64,000 nucleotides of DNA from a virus (IMGVR_UViG_3300022821_000015:1-64000), one strand, 5' to 3'. Counted from the stretch's first letter, positions 7,455-15,834 are shown. The notes: a model not told the origin generated them from the letters alone. Translations and numbers: made by a program.

Positions 7455-8050
7455 AGAAGCCCGAAGTCGTACGGCATAGGTTTGCCGTTTACCCACTCTT
7501 TTATTTGTATATTTTGGAAGGTGTGTGCGTCAGTTATTTGAATTATAAATCCTTCATCGCACATTAATTGAGAATTAGCTAATTCTATTTCATTGCCATC
7601 TCGGTCAGGAAATTTATTAATCGTGTGGATTGTTTGCCAGTTAGTTCCGTGACGTTTGAACTTTTCTATTTCATCCCATATATACGCATCAACTTTTTCT
7701 TCGTGAAAACTTATCTCTAGTACGGCATTGTTCTTAATACAAAAATCGAATAAATCAGGATGTTTGTTTATTTGAGTACCGTTACTAGTGATAAGAATAG
7801 ATGGTTCACGCCATAGAGAACGTATACCTTCTACCCAATGTTTTAAGTTTGGATGCAGTAATGGTTCGCCACCGATAATACCGATATGCCCAAAGCTGAT
7901 TTGTTCAGACCAAGGCTTATATAAGTCGTATGCAAACTCAACTCGACCCTTGACGTTATTATTATTGAAGCGATTGCAGTTTACGCAAGTGAGAGTAATA
8001 TTGATCCACTCTATCCCACCACATATGCATATACTTGTCGTATTCGGCAC
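7451..8050 (-). pseudogene. Truncated radical-SAM gene lacking start and first cluster cysteine
   Basis: Encodes a radical-SAM-like core with IIGGEPLLHPNL and SILITSNGTQINKHP, the GGEPLL and strand-4 motifs of the family. The N-terminal cluster motif is incomplete: only TCVNCNRF is present, and the first Cys of CxxxCxxC would fall in sequence shared with the 3' end of the upstream nuclease gene. The only in-frame start is a GTG deep inside that gene, and no ribosome site precedes it. The 3' end stops at KPMPYDFGLL. The gene therefore looks broken at both ends and is unlikely to give an active enzyme. Confidence 0.6.
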
Positions 8051-8696
8051 CTGTCAGATCAAATCGCTGAAACATCAAATCCTTTGTACACATTAGAATG
8101 ACACCACTGCGAATATTCGTCCCGAACATATCGTTGTGGGCTTCTCCGTATGCACATAGTTGCATAAAGTAGTCGTCAATCCATTCACGTTTCTTTGGTT
8201 TGTTTGATTGTTTGAAGTCAACAATAGATTCAGTTCCTTCAAATATACCGACAGCATCGGTTGTACCAGCATATAATCCACTGTAATATAATGGTGCCTC
8301 TACTGCCCAGCATTCATCTAGTTTATTCAAGCCCTCATCAATGACGATATTCGCCATCTTATATCCTTGTGATGTTAGGATTGTTTCACGTGGTGATTTT
8401 TGTTTCTTGATTGTTTCTTCGATGCTATCATTGATACAATATTCTTCAAGATATGTGTGCATTTTAGTTCCACGGTCTGCTGCTTCCTTGGTAATTTTTT
8501 GTGCAGTGCCTTTGCCGTGAATAGCATCGGTTCTTTTTTTCCAATCGTTTAGCTTCTTCCAATCCGCTTGTGGTTTGGTAGCTGATAAGATGGTAGTTAC
8601 TGATGCAACGGGAGTACCGTCAGGCGTCACATAATGCCGCTTGCCGTTTACTGTCTTCCTATTGATGGGTTTGTAATTGTAAATTGATTTTAACAT
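7962..8696 (-). CDS. PD-(D/E)XK exonuclease, RecB/Cas4-like
   Basis: 244-residue nuclease-like protein. GTTDAVGIFEGTESIVDFKQ contains the Asp and D-x-K active-site residues of the PD-(D/E)XK fold, followed by YFMQLCAYGEAHNDM, the conserved Q-x-x-x-Y helix of RecB/Cas4 exonucleases. An N-terminal RG-x-x-MH (DRGTKMHTYLEEYC) is also typical. A DNA processing or recombination role is likely. It starts at ATG 8696, only 5 bases after a TATAAT box. Its 3' end overlaps the radical-SAM remnant by about 90 bases. Confidence 0.8.
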   Translation of the reverse strand: MLKSIYNYKPINRKTVNGKRHYVTPDGTPVASVTTILSATKPQADWKKLNDWKKRTDAIHGKGTAQKITKEAADRGTKMHTYLEEYCINDSIEETIKKQKSPRETILTSQGYKMANIVIDEGLNKLDECWAVEAPLYYSGLYAGTTDAVGIFEGTESIVDFKQSNKPKKREWIDDYFMQLCAYGEAHNDMFGTNIRSGVILMCTKDLMFQRFDLTGAEYDKYMHMWWDRVDQYYSHLRKLQSLQ

Positions 8697-8701
8697 AGAC
8701 T

Positions 8702-8732
8702 ATTATACCATATTTGGATATAGTCAAGTCAA
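8702..8732 (-). promoter_or_regulatory. sigma70 promoter abutting the exonuclease ATG
   Basis: The minus strand has TATAAT (8702-8707) 5 bases before ATG, with TTGACT upstream at 19-bp spacing (8727-8732). A transcript from here would begin at or within the start codon. Confidence 0.55.
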
Positions 8733-8740
8733 TATAATAA

Positions 8741-9118
8741 TCACCACGTCAGCTGCCAATAGAATGTTGTGCTATTAGATGACTTACGAGAAATAGTGTA
8801 GCCCTTACCTTCGAACCATACAATCACTTCACGCATTTGCTCTGTCTTTGCTGCATCAGTAATCGTGCCTTTCCATACATTGTAGTATGATTGACCCGTA
8901 GCATTCTCTGCTGTCATTGTGCTTGCAGATACTGATGTTCCGCTAATGGTTGTGGCTGATACTGATGAATCGGTTAGTGCGCCGCCGAAATCAATGGTTA
9001 GATTTCCTGCGACAATAGCTTCAGTTACTGCGATTTCGAGAAGCATAACTTCTTCGAGTATTACTCGATTGCCTTGTCCACGTTCTCTTGCTTGTGCTGC
9101 TGTAGGGAAAAATGTCAT
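8741..9118 (-). CDS. Small virion-like protein (125 aa), unknown
   Basis: Starts MTFFPTAAQARERGQGN and ends KSSNSTTFYWQLTW. The middle is Ser/Thr/Ala rich (SATTISGTSVSAST), a composition common in small decoration or fibre-associated proteins. No family recognised. SD AAGGAAGT precedes ATG 9118. It sits at the 3' end of a run of small late genes (8.7-13.1 kb). Confidence 0.6.
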   Translation of the reverse strand: MTFFPTAAQARERGQGNRVILEEVMLLEIAVTEAIVAGNLTIDFGGALTDSSVSATTISGTSVSASTMTAENATGQSYYNVWKGTITDAAKTEQMREVIVWFEGKGYTISRKSSNSTTFYWQLTW

Positions 9119-9121
9119 TGT

Positions 9122-9463
9122 TTACTTCCTTGATACTTCAAGAAAACTATTTACTGCGGATGCAATCTCTTGGTTTCCGAGTTCCATTGCGTATTTTTCA
9201 GCTTGCTCAAGGTGCCAGCGTAAGTTTGCGGCTGCTTCTTCATCGTCGCCAAACGCACTATCAGGTTTCATATTGCGAAAATCTGCTTCATCGATTTCTT
9301 CGTCGCACTTACACCCGTCCAACCCAAGCCCGCATTTAGGACATTCGTATTTGTCTTCACGTGATTTATAGAAATCACTGTCTCGCTTGTTGGATGCCGC
9401 AACATCTTCGTCGTGACCTTCTTCAATGTCATTAAATGATTCTAGTAGTTTTTTAAAGTTCAT
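9122..9463 (-). CDS. Small acidic protein with zinc-ribbon motif (113 aa)
   Basis: The N-terminus MNFKKLLESFNDIEEG is a short amphipathic helix like those of several neighbours. A central CPKCGLGLDGCKCDEE carries four cysteines suited to metal binding. Acidic overall. It overlaps the next gene by one base. Function unknown. It may be an internal head protein, given the shared N-terminal style and late position. Confidence 0.6.
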   Translation of the reverse strand: MNFKKLLESFNDIEEGHDEDVAASNKRDSDFYKSREDKYECPKCGLGLDGCKCDEEIDEADFRNMKPDSAFGDDEEAAANLRWHLEQAEKYAMELGNQEIASAVNSFLEVSRK

Positions 9464-9936
9464 TATGTTCTCCTTGAGAGTGCACGTTTAGCCATATTGG
9501 GAACTGCATTTTGCGATGCACCAGCTGCGTTACCGCCTTGCATCATCGGGTCTTCAAAATCGTCGGTGGTTGCACCAACATCATCATCCATTCCCATATC
9601 CATTCCCATATCATCTACTGGCTCTTCGTCACCTAGTTCCATATCCAAGTCGCCCATATCATCATCCATACCCATATCCATATCTGGCTCTTCGCCAGTC
9701 ATATTGAGTGTAAGGTATTGGTCGTCAACGGAAGTGACAAGTTTACCAAATGCTGGATCGGTTCCGACAAGTGATTCGAGTCCTTGATTACTCATAGAGA
9801 TGCCCATATTCTTCAGCATTTTCTTGAACGAACCCATACGGATTTTAGCGGACTCTTTGCCTTCCGCTTTCCGTTGTAGTTGCGATACAAGACTGATTAT
9901 TCTTGCATTCTTTGAGTTAAACTCGAATAGTCTCAC
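9463..9936 (-). CDS. Acidic Met/Asp-rich protein (157 aa)
   Basis: The N-terminal half is a helical domain (MRLFEFNSKNARIISLVSQL, MLKNMGISM). The C-terminal half is low-complexity Met-Asp-Gly repeats (DMDMGMDDDMGDLDM and similar). The same tail type occurs in the neighbouring gene and in the 653-residue protein near 58.5 kb. Scaffold or internal-head proteins of T4-like phages are often this acidic, but no family match can be claimed. Confidence 0.6.
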   Translation of the reverse strand: MRLFEFNSKNARIISLVSQLQRKAEGKESAKIRMGSFKKMLKNMGISMSNQGLESLVGTDPAFGKLVTSVDDQYLTLNMTGEEPDMDMGMDDDMGDLDMELGDEEPVDDMGMDMGMDDDVGATTDDFEDPMMQGGNAAGASQNAVPNMAKRALSRRT

Positions 9937-9946
9937 GTGATGCTCC

Positions 9947-10687
9947 TTATAGACCCGAAAGGTCTAGTTCAACATCATCACGCTTTTCACGTCCACCAAC
10001 TGCTTCTGGCTCTGGTTCAATATCATCGGTTGGTGCCATTTCTGGCTCCATTCCCATTCCATCATCCATGCCGTCCATATCGTCCATGCCCATTTCGCCG
10101 CCCATTGTCTGGTCTGCGTCTGGTGCTGGATCGCCACTAAGAATACGTGATGCGCTGTCTGCTTCGGTACGTGCTGTGCGAACTGCGTCCATTGCTGAGT
10201 TAATAGCATTTTGCATCGTTGATTCGAATGACATAGCTGTTTCTTCGCCCATTGTTTGACGAACAGAATCAACGAGTGGCTGTAACTGTTCGTTTTGCAT
10301 TGCGCCAAGGTCTTCAATCATCTTCTGAATACGGTCAACCATATCCTTTGATGCTAGAAGAACTTCAGCTTCCTGTGCTTCGGCTTCGTTTAGCTTACGC
10401 TTTAGAAGTGAACGGCGTCGTTCGATAATAATTTTCGATTTCTTTTCGCCGACAAATGCCGAAAGTGTTTCGGAAATAAGTTTCTTTTCAGCATATGTTT
10501 TAGAAGTGCGGGCTTTTTCGCCTTGCTTCTTAACTGCTGCTGCTAGGCTTTCATTTACCGAGATAAGCATCTTTTGTGCTTTATCTAGTGGGAGTGTGTC
10601 CAAGTTAACACGGTATCCGAACTTCTCTTTCAAGGAGTTGTTAAGTGTTTCGCTTGTCATAGTCTTGTTAAAGTTTTTAAGTTTCAT
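9947..10687 (-). CDS. Helical protein with acidic tail, scaffold-like
   Basis: A coiled-coil-rich N-terminal two thirds (RRSLLKRKLNEAEAQEAEVL, MIEDLGAMQNEQLQPLVDSV) is followed by an acidic Met/Asp tail (MGMDDMDGMDDGMGMEPEM) and a short charged end. The start is put at ATG 10687, behind AGAGGACT and a late box GCATAAATA. Helical-plus-acidic architecture suits a prohead core or scaffold protein, but that is inference only. Confidence 0.55.
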   Translation of the reverse strand: MKLKNFNKTMTSETLNNSLKEKFGYRVNLDTLPLDKAQKMLISVNESLAAAVKKQGEKARTSKTYAEKKLISETLSAFVGEKKSKIIIERRRSLLKRKLNEAEAQEAEVLLASKDMVDRIQKMIEDLGAMQNEQLQPLVDSVRQTMGEETAMSFESTMQNAINSAMDAVRTARTEADSASRILSGDPAPDADQTMGGEMGMDDMDGMDDGMGMEPEMAPTDDIEPEPEAVGGREKRDDVELDLSGL

Positions 10688-10714
10688 TTGCAAAGAGTCC
10701 TCTGTTTTATATAT

Positions 10715-11149
10715 TTATGCGAAATCTATATTTTTTATTTCACGAAGCAATGATTGTTTTGCTCTGGCTAAGTCGGTAAATGCACTTTCTAGGCGATTCG
10801 CCATAACATCTTCCTTAAAGCTATCCTTGTGTTTTTGCGCATTAACGACGCCGCGGCGATAGAACATAATATCATCACGATATTTACCTATTTTAATGTC
10901 GTATTGTTTTATTGTATCTGATTTGGTCTTATGTTTGTTATAGATAGTAATGGCATATGCAATCGCCGCCTTCTTACTATTGAACTCGTCAAACACGATA
11001 TCATTGCGGGTGATGGCGAACATTGCATCATCTTCCTTGATTAGATAAGGTCCGACCTTAACCGTGTCACCAGTCTGACTAATAATAAGATAATCGCTTG
11101 CTTCCATAAGCAAACGTTGAATGACGTTATTCAGATTTGTTTCTGACAT
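10715..11149 (-). CDS. Unknown protein (144 aa)
   Basis: Starts MSETNLNNVIQRLLMEASDY with SD GAAAGGA just upstream; the start lies 23 bases inside the 3' end of the preceding gene. ISQTGDTVKVGPYLIKEDDA could form a small beta domain, followed by helices (KRxxAITIYNKHKTKSD-like). No family recognised. It belongs to the late small-gene cluster. Confidence 0.55.
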   Translation of the reverse strand: MSETNLNNVIQRLLMEASDYLIISQTGDTVKVGPYLIKEDDAMFAITRNDIVFDEFNSKKAAIAYAITIYNKHKTKSDTIKQYDIKIGKYRDDIMFYRRGVVNAQKHKDSFKEDVMANRLESAFTDLARAKQSLLREIKNIDFA

Positions 11150-11339
11150 AGTAAACATCCTTTCCATTTCTGCGACGAGTTAATACATTTTTGCTAACCA
11201 AACGATTAACAACATCTAAATATTGCTCGCTTAATCCACTTTGAGTAACCTTTCCTAATCTGTCAACATCGGCTGACACACTAGCCTCTTCATTAGTTAT
11301 GTAAGCTGGAATCCCGTTTGAAATTTCCACGAAACGCAT
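11127..11339 (-). CDS. Unknown small protein (70 aa)
   Basis: Start placed at ATG 11339 (MRFVEISNGIPAYITNEEAS) behind GGGAGTATGAT. The C-terminal NRLVSKNVLTRRRNGKDVYY resembles a winged-helix tip (helix, then basic wing), so DNA binding is possible. The start touches the stop of the preceding gene. Confidence 0.5.
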   Translation of the reverse strand: MRFVEISNGIPAYITNEEASVSADVDRLGKVTQSGLSEQYLDVVNRLVSKNVLTRRRNGKDVYYVRNKSE

Positions 11340-11340
11340 A

Positions 11341-11703
11341 TCATACTCCCGTGGTTGTAGATTGCTGTTGTGTTTGATTCTGCACTCGTCTGGCATTCAG
11401 CGTTGCTTTTTGTGCTTCACGCTCTTGTTCTTTCTTTTGCTTTTCAAGTTCGACTTGGACTTGCTTTTGCTTTTGCTCATCGCCATCGTCTACATTATCA
11501 TACTGTGCTTTATTGGCAGTTTGACCCGGCTCAATCACTTCTAACTTCTTTGTCTGTTTATTACGGACAAGCGTTGACGTTGATGGGTCATCCATATTAG
11601 TGTTGATTTCATTGCCATTCTGTTTCATAGTAGTTGTTTGTGTCGGCTGAAACTCGACATCATCCAAGCTTTCACGGAACTTTAACACTTCATTAATCTT
11701 CAT
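11341..11703 (-). CDS. Charged, Gln-rich coiled-coil protein (120 aa)
   Basis: MKINEVLKFRESLDD opens the protein, then a polar disordered region, then a Lys/Gln/Glu coiled coil (DEQKQKQVQVELEKQKKEQE), ending with Gln/Thr (QQQSTTTGV). No catalytic motif. Probably a structural or internal late protein. Confidence 0.55.
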   Translation of the reverse strand: MKINEVLKFRESLDDVEFQPTQTTTMKQNGNEINTNMDDPSTSTLVRNKQTKKLEVIEPGQTANKAQYDNVDDGDEQKQKQVQVELEKQKKEQEREAQKATLNARRVQNQTQQQSTTTGV

Positions 11704-11705
11704 TT

Positions 11706-12074
11706 TTAACCCCTATCGAACGGATATACTTGACCCGACAGACTATCATAAGATATTCCATCAAGTAGCTTAATCCACTCATCTACGTAAAACACTTTAT
11801 CAGCGCCTGTTTTGTGCATAATATGCGCAATCTGTTCTTTATTCTGCTGTGCCCATACGACCAACGCTTGCATGGCATCTTCGTCGCCCGTGATTGCAAC
11901 ATCAAGTGGTGACTTTTGTTGTGCTTTAAAAAATAATGTAGCCGCCTGTTCAGGGGTTGAAGCTTCAGGCGTACTGTATAAATCACTTACGCCACCGCCA
12001 ATCATAACCATATACGGCTCACGGTCTTCATTGATTCTATCCATACGTTCCATTAATTTTCTTAAATCACTCAT
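11706..12074 (-). CDS. Unknown protein (122 aa)
   Basis: Begins MSDLRKLMERMDRINEDREP, an amphipathic helix like those of neighbouring small genes. A compact alpha/beta-like region follows (YMVMIGGGVSDLY, LDVAITGDEDAMQALVVWAQ, TGADKVFYVDEWIKLLDG). No family recognised. SD AGGAAATAC precedes ATG 12074. Confidence 0.55.
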   Translation of the reverse strand: MSDLRKLMERMDRINEDREPYMVMIGGGVSDLYSTPEASTPEQAATLFFKAQQKSPLDVAITGDEDAMQALVVWAQQNKEQIAHIMHKTGADKVFYVDEWIKLLDGISYDSLSGQVYPFDRG

Positions 12075-12082
12075 TGTATTTC

Positions 12083-12553
12083 CTATTTCTTATTTAATGC
12101 CTGTACTCGTTTTGATGCGGCGTTTGTTCTCATTGTTTTTTTACGCTTACGTGCCATCTTAGCACCTTTTGCAGCTCTTGTCTGCTTTAGTTTCATACGT
12201 TTCTTAATATCAGGTGGCGCAAAACATTGTGCTGGTTTACTTACAACCCGTCCGTGCCTTGGTCCACCAGTGCAACGAAACTTACGAACTACCTTGTTGC
12301 CACTTTTAGCCCAAGCCATTCCTTCATCAACACTACTAGATACTTCAGTATACCATTGTGCTAGACCTCGGCGGTCGTTGCGTAATAGTAAATCGGCTAG
12401 TTTTTCACCATCTACATCTTGTAAACGGTTAACCACGATGTGTGCTGCCTCTGCCGTCGTATTAAACATATCCACTACGGTCTTAACCATATCATAGTTA
12501 AAATCCTGTAACGCTTCATCTATGCGATATTCTAATAGTTGTCGTAATAACAT
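12083..12553 (-). CDS. Basic C-terminal-tail protein (156 aa), predicted leaderless
   Basis: Start placed at ATG 12553 (MLLRQLLEYRIDEALQDFNY); a longer reading would need TTG inside the promoter. GATAAATA lies 5 bases before ATG. The N-terminal half is helical with WYTEVSSSVDEGMAWAKSGN; the middle has FRCTGGPRHGRVVSKPAQCF; and the tail is very basic (KKRMKLKQTRAAKGAKMARK). The basic tail suggests nucleic-acid or head-interior association. Confidence 0.6.
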   Translation of the reverse strand: MLLRQLLEYRIDEALQDFNYDMVKTVVDMFNTTAEAAHIVVNRLQDVDGEKLADLLLRNDRRGLAQWYTEVSSSVDEGMAWAKSGNKVVRKFRCTGGPRHGRVVSKPAQCFAPPDIKKRMKLKQTRAAKGAKMARKRKKTMRTNAASKRVQALNKK

Positions 12554-12558
12554 ACTGG

Positions 12559-12566
12559 TATTTATC
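12559..12566 (-). promoter_or_regulatory. Late promoter box 5 nt before ATG (12553)
   Basis: Minus strand GATAAATA followed by CCAGT then ATG. It overlaps the 3' end of the upstream gene. Confidence 0.7.
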
Positions 12567-13071
12567 AAAAAGAAACTTTTTCAAAATAGAGATTGATATT
12601 ACCACTTGTGTTGAACATCGGTACTGCAAAATCTACTGTTTCTTTTAATCCTACTACTACGGGTATTTTATGACACATTTCAGCCAATCGCCCTGCTGGA
12701 AACTTATTATCGAATACGCTCGTCTGCTCGGCACCAAGGATGAACTCCCATACCATCGCCGTCCCGTTATACGAAAATGAATGGGCAGATAAGTCTTGCA
12801 TCGACGAACTAGGTGTTTTGAGTATTGTTGGTTGGGTAATCATAGATGCCAACTGAACGAATGTTTCCCAGTTACGTTGTTGGTTTCTTGATCGTTCCCA
12901 CGACTCTTTCTCAGTGACTACCTGATTAGCATTATCCATAAACGCACCAGTTTTGCGATATTGCGCCAATACGCCAGTGTTAGTAATATCAACAAGCGTA
13001 TACCCACGTATATAATCACGCAATCCCTGCCGATTAGCTTCAGATAAGCCGTGCGATCTAGAATCATCCAT
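12565..13071 (-). CDS. Probable structural protein (168 aa), predicted leaderless
   Basis: The start is put at ATG 13071 (MDDSRSHGLSEANRQGLRDY), 4 bases after GATAAATA; an ATG 18 bases upstream (MSDKYDMDD) is the alternative. Contains TGVLAQYRKTGAFM, QQRNWETFVQLASMI and AMVWEFILGAEQTSVF, ending NTSGNINLYFEKVSF. The beta-rich C-terminal half suggests a virion component. No family recognised. Confidence 0.55.
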   Translation of the reverse strand: MDDSRSHGLSEANRQGLRDYIRGYTLVDITNTGVLAQYRKTGAFMDNANQVVTEKESWERSRNQQRNWETFVQLASMITQPTILKTPSSSMQDLSAHSFSYNGTAMVWEFILGAEQTSVFDNKFPAGRLAEMCHKIPVVVGLKETVDFAVPMFNTSGNINLYFEKVSF

Positions 13072-13075
13072 ATCG

Positions 13076-13083
13076 TATTTATC
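13076..13083 (-). promoter_or_regulatory. Late promoter box 4 nt before ATG (13071)
   Basis: Minus strand GATAAATA-CGAT-ATG. This spacing recurs throughout the window and supports the internal ATG as the start. Confidence 0.6.
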
Positions 13084-13101
13084 GGACATTATATGGGTCT
13101 T

Positions 13102-13175
13102 CAGTTTTAATACGCTGATTGAACTCTATAAGGTCTTTCAGTTTTAATACGCTGATTGAACTCTATAAGGTCTTT
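13102..13175. repeat. 37-bp exact tandem duplication at a gene 3' end
   Basis: Two direct copies (13102-13138 and 13139-13175). 37 is not a multiple of three, so the duplication shifted the frame of the ParB-like gene: the downstream copy still encodes the original end IKTEDPYNVR in phase, whereas the current gene reads IKTERPYRVQSAY. Confidence 0.9.
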
Positions 13176-13523
13176 AAGGATTGGAAAGTATATGCCATCA
13201 ATAGCATCATACTCAAGATGCTCGGCTACCTGTATGCGATTATTACCGATACGAATCAAATAAATGAAACCATCCGAATGAATGGTAGGCGGATTAATGA
13301 ACTTCCAGTCTTCTCTGTAACTAAAGCAACCAGTAAATGTATTATCCCACCATTCAGGTGTCACTCGGTCGTACAATACGGGATACCACATACCATCATT
13401 TGTTATACTCGGAAGGTCACGATGTTTCCACCGTTCATCCATATGATAACTAGCCAATGATACTTGCGATAATGGAACAGGCTTTATATCGAGATGTTGG
13501 TAAAGACAATGAAGGGTTTTCAT
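13107..13523 (-). CDS. ParB-like domain protein (138 aa) with altered C-terminus
   Basis: Start at ATG 13523 (MKTLHCLYQHLDIKPVPLSQ), overlapping the HEG stop as ATGA. The motif YLIRIGNNRIQVAEHLEYDA matches the conserved G-N-x-R-x-x-x-A signature of ParB/Srx-type domains, so nucleotide-dependent DNA binding or nuclease activity is conceivable. The C-terminal 9 residues were replaced by the 37-bp tandem duplication. Confidence 0.55.
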   Translation of the reverse strand: MKTLHCLYQHLDIKPVPLSQVSLASYHMDERWKHRDLPSITNDGMWYPVLYDRVTPEWWDNTFTGCFSYREDWKFINPPTIHSDGFIYLIRIGNNRIQVAEHLEYDAIDGIYFPILKDLIEFNQRIKTERPYRVQSAY

Positions 13524-15265
13524 AAATTCAAAACCCACACACCGTTCCCACAGTCCCATATACGATCATACCCATGTGCCCTCATATTTTCCCATTCGGT
13601 TTGTGCTGGATTAAAGTTTGCTAATATATTTGACAATTTATGCTTTTGAAATACATGACGGCTGTATAGACTTTTATAATCATTTGTATATCTATAATTC
13701 GGCGATGAATTGTTAATAAATGTGAAGCCCAATGATTCATATAATCCACCATTAGACCATCTTCTATCACTATATGATATAATAGACTTAGGTGTATAAC
13801 TATTAATAAAGCTCTTTAAAAGCTTTCCCGCACCACCAACAACAGTCATATCACAAATTGTACAAAATCTCAGCATTTCATAATCATATTTTTTATTAAA
13901 CCTAGATTTACCAAAAGTCATCAATGATACAAGTTTGTCATCATAATACAGCCCAATACGTACTGATGATCTAACATTTCCCTGCAAATGATTATCGTTT
14001 AAAAAGACCTTTGACTCACGCGAAGATACTTGTTTAATATTGCATTTTCTCGCATATATAACACTCTGTCTCCCCATAATAGAATTTAATCTAGATTTAA
14101 CTATATGTTTATTGTCATTCCATTCATTGTCTAAAATATGAATAAGACGGATTCCTTTTTTGGAACATTCTTCAGTTTTGCTTAAATGATATTTTCTATT
14201 TTTGCCATTATTTTCAGAATGCCAGTATATACCATTGCATTCGATTGCTATATTATGTTCTGGGATAAAAATATCTATTTCCAATGGTGGTATTAAATAT
14301 CTATTGTTCAAACTACCATCCACAAATTCTCTTACTTCGGATTCCCACATAGATGATGTAATAGGAAAACATTGTGTACATCTTGGCATTTTACCAGAAA
14401 TTAAATTATCAACGAATATATTACTACATTCAATACATTCCCATTCATACTGATGATGCACCCCTTCAAATTCAGTAAACCGTGGGCGTAATTTACCTTT
14501 CACCCTATCACCAATAGTTGTCATGAAGTCAGATTTCTGTTTAGTTAAATATACATCTGATGAAAAATAGTTATCGGCATTATAACGATTATTGATTGTT
14601 TCTTTAATTTTATCTTGTATGGCGGGTGACTGACTTGGCCACATCGTTCCGAATCTTTCTTGATTAGTGTTCATACTCTTTTCTTGAACACTAATCAATG
14701 ATTGTGGATTTGGTATTCCGTATCTTTCAATGGATGTTTGTCGTTTTTTATTTTTAATAGTTTCGAGTTGCGATGGATTATTCACTCCGTGCGTGTCAAT
14801 AAATGATTTTTTAATTTTCTCTTTTATTTTTTCCGACTGAAAAGGGTTATCAACTCCATATTTAGATTGAACGGTCGCTGTTCGTTTTTGCTGAACGTCG
14901 ATAGATTTAGATGGATTATCAACCCCGTATTTTTCACGACATGACTTTAATCGTTTGTTTCGGGTTGGGGTCGCTGCCGCTCCGCATTTCACCGAACAAT
15001 AATCGTTAAATTTTTTTGATTTGAATTTAACGGGGGCGGCACATACCCCACATACCGGGCGGGTCGTTATATTATGTTCCACACAATATACCCGAACGGC
15101 AAGAGAATCATTGGATTCAAGAAATGAGGTTGCTGAATATATAGATTTATATAAATCGGTTTCCAGAAACGAACCTTTTGAAATATTCCCATTAATTTTA
15201 CCAGCGGCATTTATTAAACCGGGATATTCTTTTATTTTCTCTATCAAACTGGTTGATGGTGTCAT
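13520..15265 (-). CDS. Free-standing homing endonuclease, VSR-like (EDxHD-type)
   Basis: The start is taken at ATG 15265 (MTPSTSLIEKIKEY). Domains in order: a Cys cluster (CGVCAAPVKF, YCSVKCGA), four or more NUMOD-like repeats of the form KYGVDNPFQSEKIKEK, a second zinc-finger-like segment (WECIECSNIF, CTQC), then the nuclease core PLEIDIFIPEHNIAIECNGI followed by YWHSE, fitting the EDxHD/VSR-like homing nucleases. A further C-terminal domain (~180 residues) resembles acetyltransferase-type or DNA-binding extensions of such proteins. It interrupts no gene visibly; it lies between two late genes behind a terminator. Confidence 0.82.
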   Translation of the reverse strand: MTPSTSLIEKIKEYPGLINAAGKINGNISKGSFLETDLYKSIYSATSFLESNDSLAVRVYCVEHNITTRPVCGVCAAPVKFKSKKFNDYCSVKCGAAATPTRNKRLKSCREKYGVDNPSKSIDVQQKRTATVQSKYGVDNPFQSEKIKEKIKKSFIDTHGVNNPSQLETIKNKKRQTSIERYGIPNPQSLISVQEKSMNTNQERFGTMWPSQSPAIQDKIKETINNRYNADNYFSSDVYLTKQKSDFMTTIGDRVKGKLRPRFTEFEGVHHQYEWECIECSNIFVDNLISGKMPRCTQCFPITSSMWESEVREFVDGSLNNRYLIPPLEIDIFIPEHNIAIECNGIYWHSENNGKNRKYHLSKTEECSKKGIRLIHILDNEWNDNKHIVKSRLNSIMGRQSVIYARKCNIKQVSSRESKVFLNDNHLQGNVRSSVRIGLYYDDKLVSLMTFGKSRFNKKYDYEMLRFCTICDMTVVGGAGKLLKSFINSYTPKSIISYSDRRWSNGGLYESLGFTFINNSSPNYRYTNDYKSLYSRHVFQKHKLSNILANFNPAQTEWENMRAHGYDRIWDCGNGVWVLNL

Positions 15266-15296
15266 ATATTTTATCTGCTTCTTTGAAATGAACAAA

Positions 15297-15321
15297 CAAA
15301 AATCCCATTATGGGATTTTTG
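15297..15321. terminator. Bidirectional factor-independent terminator
   Basis: Perfect 11-base arms CAAAAATCCCA and TGGGATTTTTG with a 3-base loop; A and T tracts on both sides. It ends transcription from the 15338-15745 gene before the homing endonuclease gene. Confidence 0.85.
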
Positions 15322-15337
15322 CATGTTATAGTTAGAG

Positions 15338-15745
15338 TTAAGCTAGGTCAAAGCCCGGTGCTGTTACAAGCGCACCAGAAACGTCAAGCGAGTTCGGCGT
15401 TGTAGCACGAATTGCCGTCTGAAGTGCTGCTGCTGTCCAAGCACCTGTTGGGTAAACAGCTACTGAAATCTGACCAGTTGCGTCACCTTCAACTTGGTAC
15501 ATAGCAAGAGTACCTTTTGTTTGAACCGTGCGAAGAATATCTTCAACTGCTTCAGTTGCGCCCATTTCTCCAGTAATGTCGGTTACTGTATCAGAACCGT
15601 TTGCTACGATAACTTTGAAGAAGTCAAGTGCTGGACCTTCAAAGATTACTGTTTCGTCAGCTGTGATTGGATCAGCGCCTTTAGCGGACGTGTCCTTGTA
15701 TACTACTGCATATGCATCACCATTTGTACGTGTGATTGTTGCCAT
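15338..15745 (-). CDS. Small virion-like protein (135 aa)
   Basis: Starts MATITRTNGDAYAVVYKDTS. Rich in Ala, Thr and Gly with alternating hydrophobics (VAVYPTGAWTAAALQTAIRA), like small decoration proteins. Its own late promoter, leader hairpin and terminator make a single-gene late unit, which suggests strong expression. Family not recognised. Confidence 0.6.
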   Translation of the reverse strand: MATITRTNGDAYAVVYKDTSAKGADPITADETVIFEGPALDFFKVIVANGSDTVTDITGEMGATEAVEDILRTVQTKGTLAMYQVEGDATGQISVAVYPTGAWTAAALQTAIRATTPNSLDVSGALVTAPGFDLA

Positions 15746-15776
15746 TTTATTAATTCCTATCTAAAATATATATATT

Positions 15777-15810
15777 GTGAAACACTTCGTTTCACTTACT
15801 TTTATTTATG
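15777..15810 (-). promoter_or_regulatory. Late promoter plus leader hairpin of the 135-aa protein gene
   Basis: Minus-strand CATAAATA (15803-15810), then a 19-base hairpin GTGAAACGAAGTGTTTCAC (15777-15795) in the transcribed leader, then ATAGGAAT before ATG 15745. A 5' stem-loop directly after a late start site could stabilise an abundant mRNA. Confidence 0.6.
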
Positions 15811-15834
15811 CAAATAAGCAAAAAACTTATTTTT

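Noticed and set aside
13520-15265. The 582-residue endonuclease as part of a fifth fractured gene
   Set aside because: Neither neighbour ends or starts with intein sequence; it is bounded by a terminator and a complete ParB-like gene, so it is a free-standing element.
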